Source: CAZCWX01 sp964502465
GTDB taxonomy: Bacteria; Desulfobacterota; Binatia; Bin18
NCBI GenBank assembly: GCA_964502465.1
Contig: CAZCWX010000671.1
Span: 1-53,080, forward strand
DNA: 53,080 nucleotides
Reading direction: 5' to 3'
A program made the translations under genes and the position numbers. Of the stretch, positions 32,895 to 40,970 are shown piece by piece (the first letter of the stretch is position 1; each line of letters opens with the position of its first letter). The notes under the pieces are model-generated. The model made no database searches. It had not been told where the DNA came from and saw only the letters and a list, made by a program, of their open reading frames with translations.

Positions 32895-33067
32895 TGACGT
32901 TTTACCTGGCCAAATTTTTACAGGCGCTGGGGTGTGCTGACGTGGGGTATGCGTTGTTCGTGGGAATAACGGAAGAACGTGGGATGGGCAAAGAACTATT
33001 GTTGCTGGGAATTGGGATATTGATATTTACTCTCGGGCGCTACCTCGAGAGTAGGGCAACCGCTTAA
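32894..33067 (+). CDS. 57-residue membrane protein in cytochrome b operon
   Basis: ATG 32894 overlaps the preceding TGA stop by one base, implying translational coupling. The 57-residue product has MTFYLAKFLQALGCADVGYALFVG and a hydrophobic second helix KELLLLGIGILIFTLGRYLE, then a short polar end; the next gene starts 10 nt later. Length and coupling argue that it is a real small subunit. I do not know a name; proteins of this look occur between cytochrome b and cytochrome c genes in other bacterial bc operons. Confidence 0.65.
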   Translation: MTFYLAKFLQALGCADVGYALFVGITEERGMGKELLLLGIGILIFTLGRYLESRATA

Positions 33068-33077
33068 CGAAACGCTT

Positions 33078-35792
33078 ATGGCACGCAGAGACATTGACGA
33101 CGAAAAAAAATCATACAGTGGGCTTTTCCTGCTGATCGTGGGGTTATTGCTGGTCGGTGGGATCTGGTCAATTTGGGACGACTATATATCACGCCGTCCA
33201 TGGAAAAAGTATCAAGCTGAATTCTCATTAATTGCTTACGATAAAACCAAAAAAGAACTCAGAGAAGAGGAAGAGCGGCTCCAACAAGATCCGACCTACC
33301 AGGAGGTGAAGGCAAAATTCGAGACAGAGCAGCAACAACTCCAAGATGGAGAAATGGGGCAACGCCTTGCTGATCTGACCCAAAAGCTGGCGGGTGCAGA
33401 ACTGCGAGCCAGTGAAATCGAAACCTCCCTCCGTATTGTGAAGAGTGAGATGGAAGCGGCCTGGTATGAGTACGATCATGCCCAGATGCTTGGGCGTGGC
33501 GCTCAGGAAGAGAAACATACTTTGGATACGCTCTCGGCTGAGGCTGCCGTATTGGAAGAACGATTCCGCACTGCCCAAGCTGAGCGCGACCAGATCCAGA
33601 GAGAAATTGACGAAATTACCCTAGAGTTCCAAACCCTGGAAAGCAAACTGCGTGAATTAACAACGCCCAAAGACCGGATTAAGCAACGTCTCGATTCATA
33701 CGTGCTCCTGTCCTTTAACGGGGTTGCCATCCCGCCAATTCCGACGATTCACCAAACCGTTCTTCCTGAGTTCGATCGGGGTAACTTTGATACCTCGCTG
33801 ATGCGAGTTGATCGGTGCCAGTCCTGTCATGCCGGCATTGATCGCAGTGGGTTTGAAGACCAACCCAATCCGCATAAGACTCACCCTTTCCGGGAAATAT
33901 TGCTGAGCAATCATCCGCCGGAGCAGTTCGGTTGTACTCCATGTCATGAGGGCCAGGGAGTGGCGACTAGCAGTGCGAAGCAGGCCCATGGTGAAGTCAT
34001 ATTTTGGGAGCACCCTTTACGGCGCGGTGATAAAGTCGAAGCGAACTGCATTAAATGTCACGCTGATGTACAGGACCTTCCCCATACTAACCAGATTGCC
34101 GCCGGTGAAGCCCTATTTATTCAACTGGGGTGTCATGGCTGTCATCTTGTTGAGGGATATGGGGAGTTACCGAAGATTGGTCCGTATCTCAGGCGAGTTG
34201 CGGCAAAAACTGACCCAGCCTGGATGGTACGCTGGGTCACCAATCCTCAGGCATTTCGTGCTCATTCGCGTATGCCGAACTTTCTTTTAACTGAGGAAGA
34301 AGGGGTTGCTGTTACTGCGTATCTGTTGGATGCCAGTAGACAAGAGGGGGAAGAGTGGCTGCATACCCATCCGGAGCCTGAAGGGATCGATCCGCAAAAT
34401 GCGGCGTTAGTTGAACAAGGCAAAAAACTGATCGAATCGTTAGGGTGTCGCGGATGTCATGGTATTGGCGAAGGAGAAACTGCTACCATTATTGGCCACA
34501 ACAAAGATTTTGCACCAAATCTCGCCGGTATCGCCGAAAAAACAAATGCCCGCTGGCTCTATCACTGGATGAAGAACCCACGCGACTACTCGCCAACAAC
34601 CCCCATGCCAAGTCTCCGTTTGTCTGATGAAGAAGCCAAAGCTATTACGACATACCTCATGACCCTTGGAGAAAAATCGGACAATCGTGAGATTCACGCA
34701 CGTCTGCGTGACCCAGAGGTCATTGCCGACGGCAAGGCACTCACGCGAAAATATGGTTGTTATGGCTGTCACAATATTCCAGGAATGGAAAATGAGGCCC
34801 GTATTGGTGTCGAGTTGACCGCTTTTGGATCAAAAACACTAGAGGAACTCTTTTTTGGCAACCGCACAGACATTCCTCATACCTGGGATGATTGGACATA
34901 CTATAAGCTCAAAGACCCACGCATTTATGCGACTGAGCGTATTGAGCAATTGATGCCGAAATTTGATTTGGCTGAGGCGGATATTAAAGCATTACGGGTA
35001 TTTCTCACCAGCCGGACAGAGCACAAGGTTCCAGAATCCTACCATGCCGTAGTTGGGGACCGTGGCAAACAGCTCGTAGAAGGTCAGCGTCTGATTCAAT
35101 ACTACAACTGCACAGGATGTCATGTCATTGAAGGGAAGGGCGGAAATATTCGGGCTTTATATACAGAGAATCCGACGTTTTCTCCGCCGATTCTCAACGG
35201 TGAAGGGGCGAAAGTGCAGCCAGGATGGTTTTATGGCTTCTTAAAAAACCCTGTTCTTTTGCGACCCTGGCTGCAGGTACGCATGCCAACCTTTCATTTA
35301 TCAGATGAGGAAGCCTATACGATTGTGAATTATTTTACGGCCCAGGCGAGACTCGCAGTTCCGTACATGTACGTTGATCGCAGTAAAATCTCGCCGGAGT
35401 TTATCACTGCCGGCGAAAAGCTCATGTCCGAAGAATATTTTGCGTGTTTTTCGTGCCATCAACAGGGAGAGACAAAACCCGAGGGACCACCCGATGGTTG
35501 GGCTCCAGACCTTGCGATATCAAAGCAGCGGTTGAATCCGGAATGGATTGTTGAGTGGATCCGTGACCCACAAAAGCTCATGCCTGGGACGAGAATGCCG
35601 AGCTTCTATCCGGGTGGGCCTGATGATGTACTGGATGGCAATGAAGAACTGCAGATTGAAGCGATTCGTGACTATTTGATGGTGTTGGGAGAACCAGATA
35701 CGCAGGTCGCCCAGACTAGTAAACCCGTACCCCATGAGGTTAAGAGTTCTAGTGAAGGTAGGGGTGAACCAAGCGAAAGTGAAACCAACTAA
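33078..35792 (+). CDS. Membrane-anchored octaheme cytochrome c of the cytochrome b complex
   Basis: This 904-residue protein has an N-terminal membrane anchor (about 13-36, YSGLFLLIVGLLLVGGIWSIW), a long coiled coil (about 55-210), and then eight CxxCH heme-binding motifs at residues 247, 286, 324, 352, 457, 561, 678 and 790 (CQSCH, CTPCH, CIKCH, CHGCH, CRGCH, CYGCH, CTGCH, CFSCH). Distal motifs lie in repeated cytochrome c units with Met-rich MPxF/L...LSDEEAxAIxxYL tails. It would sit on the periplasmic face and receive electrons from the Rieske centre, replacing a monoheme c1 or f subunit. It has no c1 or f homology. The order of genes makes it a dedicated complex subunit. Confidence 0.92.
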   Translation: MARRDIDDEKKSYSGLFLLIVGLLLVGGIWSIWDDYISRRPWKKYQAEFSLIAYDKTKKELREEEERLQQDPTYQEVKAKFETEQQQLQDGEMGQRLADLTQKLAGAELRASEIETSLRIVKSEMEAAWYEYDHAQMLGRGAQEEKHTLDTLSAEAAVLEERFRTAQAERDQIQREIDEITLEFQTLESKLRELTTPKDRIKQRLDSYVLLSFNGVAIPPIPTIHQTVLPEFDRGNFDTSLMRVDRCQSCHAGIDRSGFEDQPNPHKTHPFREILLSNHPPEQFGCTPCHEGQGVATSSAKQAHGEVIFWEHPLRRGDKVEANCIKCHADVQDLPHTNQIAAGEALFIQLGCHGCHLVEGYGELPKIGPYLRRVAAKTDPAWMVRWVTNPQAFRAHSRMPNFLLTEEEGVAVTAYLLDASRQEGEEWLHTHPEPEGIDPQNAALVEQGKKLIESLGCRGCHGIGEGETATIIGHNKDFAPNLAGIAEKTNARWLYHWMKNPRDYSPTTPMPSLRLSDEEAKAITTYLMTLGEKSDNREIHARLRDPEVIADGKALTRKYGCYGCHNIPGMENEARIGVELTAFGSKTLEELFFGNRTDIPHTWDDWTYYKLKDPRIYATERIEQLMPKFDLAEADIKALRVFLTSRTEHKVPESYHAVVGDRGKQLVEGQRLIQYYNCTGCHVIEGKGGNIRALYTENPTFSPPILNGEGAKVQPGWFYGFLKNPVLLRPWLQVRMPTFHLSDEEAYTIVNYFTAQARLAVPYMYVDRSKISPEFITAGEKLMSEEYFACFSCHQQGETKPEGPPDGWAPDLAISKQRLNPEWIVEWIRDPQKLMPGTRMPSFYPGGPDDVLDGNEELQIEAIRDYLMVLGEPDTQVAQTSKPVPHEVKSSSEGRGEPSESETN

Positions 35793-35847
35793 CCATGCGA
35801 GTGTTTTTTGTGTGTTATCTAAAGAAAATTTGCAGAGGAGGACAGCG

Positions 35848-36570
35848 ATGAAGAGAAGCCTAATAGCGAGTATGGTAGCGGGGGTGGGATTGCATGTTTT
35901 TGCCTTATCCGGGGTGTGGGGATACGAAGTAATCGAGGTAACAGACGGAGGGACTGTCTCAGGGCAAGTAACGTTTGCAGGGGACCCTCCTACTCCCGCA
36001 AAAATCGAAGTGACGAAAGACCAAGAGGTCTGTGGCCAGACCGAAAAGATTGATGAAACACTCCTCGTTGGTCCCGATAAAGGAATTCAGAATGTTGTAG
36101 TTTCGATTAGTGACATTCAAAAAGGGAAGAAGCCAGAAGAGCAGGGGGCTACTCTAGACCAGAAAGACTGTCGATACGCCCCTCATATCGTTTTAACCCC
36201 TGCCGGTGCTGAGATGAGTATTTTGAATAACGATGGGATTTTGCACAATATTCATTCGTACAGCACCAAAAATCCCCCTTTCAACAAAGCCCAGCCAAAG
36301 TTTAGAAAAGAAATGAAGGAAAAGTTCGCCGAGCCGGAGAATGTCAAGCTCACCTGCGATGCCCATGGATGGATGAGCGGTTGGGTCATCGTGATGGATC
36401 ATCCCTATTATGCGGTGACGAAGGACGATGGTTCCTTTGCGATCACCGATGTCCCCCCGGGAGACTATGAGATCAAATTCTGGCATGAGACCCTAGGAGA
36501 GGCAACGCACAAGGTTTCAGTAAAGCCAAAAGAAGAGGCTAAAGTTTCCGTAGAAATGGCTAAAAAGTAA
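35848..36570 (+). CDS. Exported cupredoxin-like copper protein, last gene of cytochrome operon
   Basis: This 240-residue protein is started at ATG 35848 behind AGAGGAGGA. Residues 1-25 are a signal peptide (SLIASMVAGVGLHVFALSGVWG). It has a type 1 copper-site pattern: His in NNDGILHNIHS and CDAHGWMSGW supplying Cys, His and Met. A carboxypeptidase-regulatory-like beta domain (DDGSFAITDVPPGDYEIKFWHE) ends the protein. It is a likely periplasmic electron acceptor of the octaheme cytochrome. The gap to the cytochrome is 55 nt, and a strong terminator follows 60 nt after the stop. Confidence 0.85.
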   Translation: MKRSLIASMVAGVGLHVFALSGVWGYEVIEVTDGGTVSGQVTFAGDPPTPAKIEVTKDQEVCGQTEKIDETLLVGPDKGIQNVVVSISDIQKGKKPEEQGATLDQKDCRYAPHIVLTPAGAEMSILNNDGILHNIHSYSTKNPPFNKAQPKFRKEMKEKFAEPENVKLTCDAHGWMSGWVIVMDHPYYAVTKDDGSFAITDVPPGDYEIKFWHETLGEATHKVSVKPKEEAKVSVEMAKK

Positions 36571-36631
36571 TCTATCAGAAAATCGGCTGAGGACGCCGGG
36601 CGTTAGCCCGGGGGTATCTACTTTCTTAGGG

Positions 36632-36667
36632 AAAAGGGAGCACCTATGAGTGCTCCCTTTTTTTTGG
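36632..36667 (+). terminator. Intrinsic terminator of the cytochrome operon
   Basis: An 8-bp GC-rich stem GGGAGCAC/GTGCTCCC (36636-36643 and 36650-36657) with a 6-nt loop is followed by a run of eight T. It is a strong Rho-independent terminator for the genes ending at 36570. Confidence 0.9.
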
Positions 36668-36695
36668 GAGAGATGGATCAAGAGGTACCATCTAC

Positions 36696-36821
36696 AAAAA
36701 TTGACTATACTCAATTAATGTTTTTCCAGAAATCTAAAAGTTTTTACTTTATAAAAAATTTAGATTTAGTACTTTTTCTATTTGTTTTTATTTTGGAAAA
36801 TAAAAAATTGACTATACTCAA
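36696..36821. repeat. Two 19-nt direct repeats in AT-rich DNA
   Basis: AAAAATTGACTATACTCAA occurs exactly twice, at 36696-36714 and 36803-36821, 107 nt apart and in the same orientation, in very AT-rich sequence. The core TTGA-CTATAC-TCAA has dyad symmetry at its ends, so it could be a pair of operator or integration-factor sites. No gene begins nearby on either strand. Confidence 0.7.
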
Positions 36822-36957
36822 AAATATTAAAAAAATAGATACACACGGGCTGACGCCCGTGGCGCTTCCTCAGAACCCGAAGGTCAGTTATACCTGCCCG
36901 GTGTCGACCTACTCTTGAAATTCCACGTCCCTCTTAATCCAATAGTTCAGACAAAAA

Positions 36958-37833
36958 TCAGGCAGCAATCGCGCCATAAGTTCTGAGATTCTCATACGCG
37001 GGGTGATTTTTCACCCATGTGGGGTCGAGAGCTAAGTTTTCGATAAATACGTCGAGCAACCGTTCATTGAATTGCCGTTGTTTGCATCTGGCCATGGAGA
37101 AGACGTGGGGGAGCAGGTCGGGCTGGGTTCGCAGTTCCTCCGCCCGTGCTAGATTGAGGGTCGCCAGCACGGCGTTGAAATGAAAATCGAGGACGGCTGC
37201 GGCGCGCGACTGACAATCGGCGAGGCCGGTAAACTGTTTGCTATCGCGGAAGAGAAACTCGATCTGGAACCGCGCGACGTAGTACTCCACCAGCGTGTGG
37301 CCGTCCAGTTCCAGAGCGGTGGAGGCCAAGACAATATAGCGGGGCTTGGCGGGATCTTTGCGATTGACGAGCACCACCACGCGCAGCTTGCGCTTGAGCG
37401 ACACGTGCCAGACCAGGGCCGTGTAGAGATGGCTATGGGCTCGCTCCTCCAACGTCCCAAGGTTTTCGAAACGCTGGAGATCCTGAAAGTTGACCTTACC
37501 ATCATACTTACGCTGCGCGCCGCGGCGCTTGGGGTGGGGGCCGGTATAGAGGAACCGACAGTCCGCATCGGCGCGCAGCTTCGTGATCGGGTGCAGCTTG
37601 AGGGCCACGACTTCGTCGATATCTTTCTTTTTCGCAAAGTAGCCGTCCACCCAGGGATATGTAATGCTCGCGGGCAAGCGCACCCGCTGCTCGCGCCGTT
37701 GCTGCTTGGAGAAATCCACTCGGGTCTCCTCCGCGGCCTGCGGGCTCCTTGCCTGGTCTTCCCCCGGTGGCGTCTGCGCCCCGGCGAGCGTGAACGCGCA
37801 CCGGCGTGTCACATCCACCACCGCCAGCGTCGA
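36958..37833 (-). pseudogene. IS4-family transposase, 5'-truncated
   Basis: About 290 codons are open on the minus strand, ending at 36958. Recognisable parts are TLAVVDVTRR at the left, YPWVDGYFAKKKDIDEVVALKLHPITKLR (second catalytic Asp region), RRGAQRKYDGKVNFQDL, and YYVARFQIEFLFRDSKQFTGLADCQSR, the IS4 Y-R-E-K signature with the catalytic Glu. The N-terminal third, including the first catalytic Asp, is missing and replaced by an IS200-like fragment. No terminal inverted repeats were found. It is inactive. Confidence 0.8.
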
Positions 37834-37967
37834 AATTTATCGTCCCCGTTCCGCCCATAGATCTTCTTGAGCCACGGGAACCGCGTCCGCACTGCGCGGC
37901 TCGTGTGGGCTTTGAGTTTGCCAATGAGGGCCAACACCGCATACTTCGGAGGAATCACCATGATCAG
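37809..37967 (-). pseudogene. IS200/IS605-like TnpA fragment abutting the IS4 remnant
   Basis: On the minus strand from about 37967 the frame reads HLIMVIPPKYAVLALIGKLK followed by RTRFPWLKKIYGRNG. This matches the segment just after the HUH-histidine region of Y1 transposases (HVHLxxxxPPKYxVSxxVGxLK). Immediately upstream there is a stop, and after GRNG the sequence passes directly into IS4-type sequence, so both ends are truncated. Confidence 0.6.
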
Positions 37968-38253
37968 ATGCACCAAAACTCAAGAGTCAATACAATGAGA
38001 CAGTATGTTGTAATTTACCCAACTCCACGAGTAGGAGCTATTATGGTCTTTCTTACCCTCGTCAATCATGAGATCTGGAGAGGTAAAGGACCATGCGGTT
38101 GAACTCACCTGTACGCTCCTTCACCTGGTGGGGGAAAGGACAAGGATCAGAGGAAAGCTGAGATCATTGGCCGTCACGGCATTATTGGCCTTTTATCCGT
38201 AGATTAAAATTTGACAGAATGTATATTATCGGACATAAAATATGCACAGGTGC
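37968..38253. other. Intergenic between IS fragments and the TPR gene
   Basis: I see no supported gene. There is a TTGACA box at 38211-38216 with CATAAA 17 nt downstream on the plus strand, but no plus-strand gene starts after it. The segment may be IS-associated debris. Confidence 0.3.
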
Positions 38254-38916
38254 TTACTCATTTCTTTTTTGCTGCACCACATCGGCAAGAGGCGAATCAG
38301 CATAACTTTCAAGAAACTCTCCGTATAAAGATTGCGCGGTCTTGTTATCGTCCGCACGTTCTAAAACACCAGCACGGGCAAGCAAAGCAATTCCTTGAAT
38401 CGGCCCTTCAAGGTCAGCCGCCTCTTTGTATAGTTCCTGCGCCCGCGAGAAATCGTCAGCTTGTTCGGCATTTTGCCCTAGCTTCATCAGTGCAAGTTGC
38501 TTGACGTAGTTATGAGGACCAGCTTGCGCCAAGAGCCTTTCATAAATTTGGTTTTCTGCGTCGAATTGCTGTTGTTCGGCAAGCGCTTTTCCTAAAAGAA
38601 GTAAGGTAAGCGTGCGAGCCTCTCCTTTTGGCAGCATGCGTTCCGCGTCTTCGAGGCGCGCCGCCGCATCTCCAGCTGTCCCGCTTTGGAGCAATTGCAC
38701 TCCCTCCTGCAAAGCACGCAATCCTTGGTTTCTCTTATAGCCATTGTAAATAAATACTCCCCCGGTACACACAACCACCAGGAACGCGAATCCGACACCG
38801 ATAGTGATTAGGCGCCAGTGCGATTGGACATGGTTGCCCAGTTTGCAGTGCCACGACTGGTTGCGCAATCTAGTGGTGCTTGTGGTGAGAAATGGCGTTT
38901 TTTTTGCCTGTAACAC
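38254..38916 (-). CDS. Membrane-anchored TPR protein (YfgM-like)
   Basis: This 220-residue protein starts at GTG 38916. A transmembrane segment (about 37-57, LITIGVGFAFLVVVCTGGVFIYNGY) is followed by about four TPR-like helical repeats (LQEGVQLLQSGTAGDAAARLEDAERMLP, LLGKALAEQQQFDAENQIYERLLAQAG, KLGQNAEQADDFSRAQELYKEAADLEG, ARAGVLERADDNKTAQSLYGEFLESY). Its architecture matches the YfgM/tetratricopeptide-like family (PF09976-type), proteins facing the periplasm that associate with the Sec machinery or the BAM-linked protein YfgL in enterobacteria. The role here is inferred. It lies 24 nt after the bifunctional nuclease gene. Confidence 0.8.
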   Translation of the reverse strand: MLQAKKTPFLTTSTTRLRNQSWHCKLGNHVQSHWRLITIGVGFAFLVVVCTGGVFIYNGYKRNQGLRALQEGVQLLQSGTAGDAAARLEDAERMLPKGEARTLTLLLLGKALAEQQQFDAENQIYERLLAQAGPHNYVKQLALMKLGQNAEQADDFSRAQELYKEAADLEGPIQGIALLARAGVLERADDNKTAQSLYGEFLESYADSPLADVVQQKRNE

Positions 38917-38940
38917 GATAACTTGGTGTAAGGTCAGCGG

Positions 38941-39459
38941 TTACATTTTATACTTGAAGTCTTCCGGGGACATTTTCTCTAAAATCTCTGCCCACTTATC
39001 TCGGGATACGTTCGACAAATTCTGCTCTTCTTGCATTTCTTCTAGCTGCCCCAAGACACTGGAAGCTTCCAACACTTTCTTCGCAACGAAAATAGGACTT
39101 TTTGTGCGTAACGCCAAAGAGATGGCATCGCTTGGGCGGGAATCAACCTCTATTCTATTATCTCCCACCTGTAGGCAAATCACTGCATAGTACGTGTTAT
39201 CTCGTAAATCGGTGACTTCAACAGATTCCACAGACACGCCAAGATTAACAATAAGGTTACGTAGGAGGTCGTGGGTCATCGGTCTCGCCATCTTGATGCC
39301 TTCCAATTCAGTCGCCATTGCCGTTGCTTCCATCAGGCCTATCCAGATAGGAAGATTCAGTTTATTGTCGACGTCCTTAAGGATCACAATGGGTGTTTTA
39401 GTCACCGGGTCGAGGGTTAGTCCTCCGACACGCATCTCGATCAGATCTTCTTTGGCCAT
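38941..39459 (-). CDS. Bifunctional-nuclease (DUF151) family protein
   Basis: The 172-residue protein is started at ATG 39459 (MAKEDLIEMRVGGLTLDPVTKTPIVILKD); upstream extension to 39519 has no ribosome binding site. The DUF151 domain shows LPIWIGLMEATAMATELEGIKMARPMTHDLLRNLI, and the C-terminal extension EVDSRPSDAISLALRTKSPIFVAKKVLE is typical, followed by a UVR-like tail (LEEMQEEQNLSNVSRDKW). Plant members have nuclease activity; bacterial roles are less clear. It may be co-transcribed with the TPR gene. A gap of 76 nt separates it from the VWA gene upstream. Confidence 0.88.
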   Translation of the reverse strand: MAKEDLIEMRVGGLTLDPVTKTPIVILKDVDNKLNLPIWIGLMEATAMATELEGIKMARPMTHDLLRNLIVNLGVSVESVEVTDLRDNTYYAVICLQVGDNRIEVDSRPSDAISLALRTKSPIFVAKKVLEASSVLGQLEEMQEEQNLSNVSRDKWAEILEKMSPEDFKYKM

Positions 39460-39535
39460 ATCATCATCCCCCGTTCGACGGAGTTGTACGGATTGTATCA
39501 CCCGAGGTCGGAGAGTCAATGCAAAGGTATGTTCG

Positions 39536-40948
39536 TCAGGCCGCTACCAATTTGTCAACGACCCGGTACAATTGGTTGAGATTGCGGCATTCTTCCACGA
39601 GATCACAGTACGGGGCGTAACGATCCATCTCGCTGTCACCAAATCCCCAGGTCAGTCGACTTTCGGGGTTCAGCCAAATGACCTGTTTGGCGCGCTGCCG
39701 GACCTCTCGCAATACCCATTCGTGCGGCAAGTTGTAGTTGTTGCGCGCGTCTCCTAACACAATAACAGTCGTGCGCTTGTTCACAACAGAAATGTAGTCA
39801 TGATGAAAAAGGCGGAATGCACGTCCAAAATCTGAGTGCGCATAAATATTGATAATATTGCCGCGCAAGGAGAGGTCGACCGCAGTGTGAATCTCATTCT
39901 CCTCGAAGAGATCGGTAACCTCTCCAATATCTGCCACAAAAATGAAGCTCCGCACTTTTGAGTATAAGTCTTGTACCGAGTAAACAAATTGCAACATGAA
40001 GCGAGAGACATTCCGTACAGAATCTGATACGTCGCAAAGCATCACCACTTGAGGCTTCTCTCGCCTCTTCCTATCAAGAACAATGCGAAACGGGACTCCA
40101 CCGTATTGAAGGTTTTTTCGCAACGTCTGCTGAAGATCAAACCGGCCTCGTTTTGCTCGTTTTCGTCTGATCGCAATGACGTTCTTAAGACGCTGTGCCA
40201 GCTTAGCCACCGCCTCCTTCATTTTGCGGATCTCATCCTCAGTGAGATAATAAAAACTCTTGTCAGCCAAGCTGCGCATTTTCTGCTGATCGCGCAGCTG
40301 CGCATCACGTTTCTCTAATTCAGCTCGCACAAAGCTCCGCACCATATGGGCTAGGTCCTGAAGTCGACGGTCAAGATAGGTAGACAGTTGTTCAATCTGT
40401 TCCGGGCTCAGTCCGGCCTGTTGCAACGCCTCTTTTAGATTAGCCAGCTCCTGCGTGAGTTGGCCAAACCCTAACAACTGCGCGAGCGCGTTAGCGAATT
40501 GTCCTTCTTGGAAGGACCGTTGGATATCTTGGAGATTTGCTCCTTGCGCCGCCTCACGCAGGAGCCTTTCAAGTTGGCCAGTATTATTCGTTAACAGCGC
40601 TCGCGCCAAATCAGAGAGTTCAGTCCCCATATTTTTCAAGGCTTCCTCAAGTTGTTCGAGGAAGCGCTGAAACTCCTCCTCCGACATCTCCATAGCGCTC
40701 ATGGTTGACGCTGCCGCAGACTTGATGATTTCTCCCAGTCCAGTGAAATACAAGTCAAACAATTCATCGTACACCGGAATATCGACCACTCGCTTCACAA
40801 GCGTCGCCCGGAGGGTATCCTTCAAAAGCTCTCGGTTACGAATCCCTGTCAACCCTAGCGCAGCAAAGCTATCCATGTTTTCTGCGACAGAAATCTTGAG
40901 GCCATTTTGCCGCAGCAGATGGGTAAACTCGATCAACTTTTCGTCCAT
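39536..40948 (-). CDS. VWA-domain protein, CoxE-like
   Basis: This 470-residue protein is started at ATG 40948 (MDEKLIEFTHLLRQNGLKIS). An N-terminal helical domain (about 1-260) with long coiled segments precedes a VWA_CoxE-type domain with the MIDAS sequence MLCDVSDSVRNVSRFMLQFVYSV (DxSxS), VVNKRTTVIVLGDARNNYNLP and VIWLNPESRLTWGFGDSEM. With the MoxR-type ATPase encoded immediately upstream it forms a pair like CoxD/CoxE, which assists insertion of the sulfido-copper-molybdenum site in CO dehydrogenase in some bacteria. No molybdoenzyme is in this window, so its client is unknown. Confidence 0.9.
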   Translation of the reverse strand: MDEKLIEFTHLLRQNGLKISVAENMDSFAALGLTGIRNRELLKDTLRATLVKRVVDIPVYDELFDLYFTGLGEIIKSAAASTMSAMEMSEEEFQRFLEQLEEALKNMGTELSDLARALLTNNTGQLERLLREAAQGANLQDIQRSFQEGQFANALAQLLGFGQLTQELANLKEALQQAGLSPEQIEQLSTYLDRRLQDLAHMVRSFVRAELEKRDAQLRDQQKMRSLADKSFYYLTEDEIRKMKEAVAKLAQRLKNVIAIRRKRAKRGRFDLQQTLRKNLQYGGVPFRIVLDRKRREKPQVVMLCDVSDSVRNVSRFMLQFVYSVQDLYSKVRSFIFVADIGEVTDLFEENEIHTAVDLSLRGNIINIYAHSDFGRAFRLFHHDYISVVNKRTTVIVLGDARNNYNLPHEWVLREVRQRAKQVIWLNPESRLTWGFGDSEMDRYAPYCDLVEECRNLNQLYRVVDKLVAA

Positions 40949-40970
40949 ACGTGAGCTCGTCTCTTCTCTG

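Larger units (their letters stand above)
36596..36862. repeat. MITE-like element with inverted hairpin ends
   Basis: The left end (36596-36620) carries the hairpin CGGGC-GTTA-GCCCG followed by TATCTA. The right end (36836-36862) is its inverted copy: TAGATAC then CGGGC-TGAC-GCCCG. The inverted ends bracket a 267-bp, AT-rich segment that contains the operon terminator and two direct repeats. It has no coding capacity. The layout suggests a paired REP element (BIME) or a non-autonomous transposon. Confidence 0.6.

Noticed and set aside
37180..37860. Plus-strand open frame of 226 codons over the IS4 remnant
   Set aside because: It is an antisense shadow of the transposase; the minus-strand translation has the IS4 motifs.
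38211..38240. Plus-strand promoter TTGACA-17-CATAAA
   Set aside because: No plus-strand gene follows; the next gene is on the minus strand.
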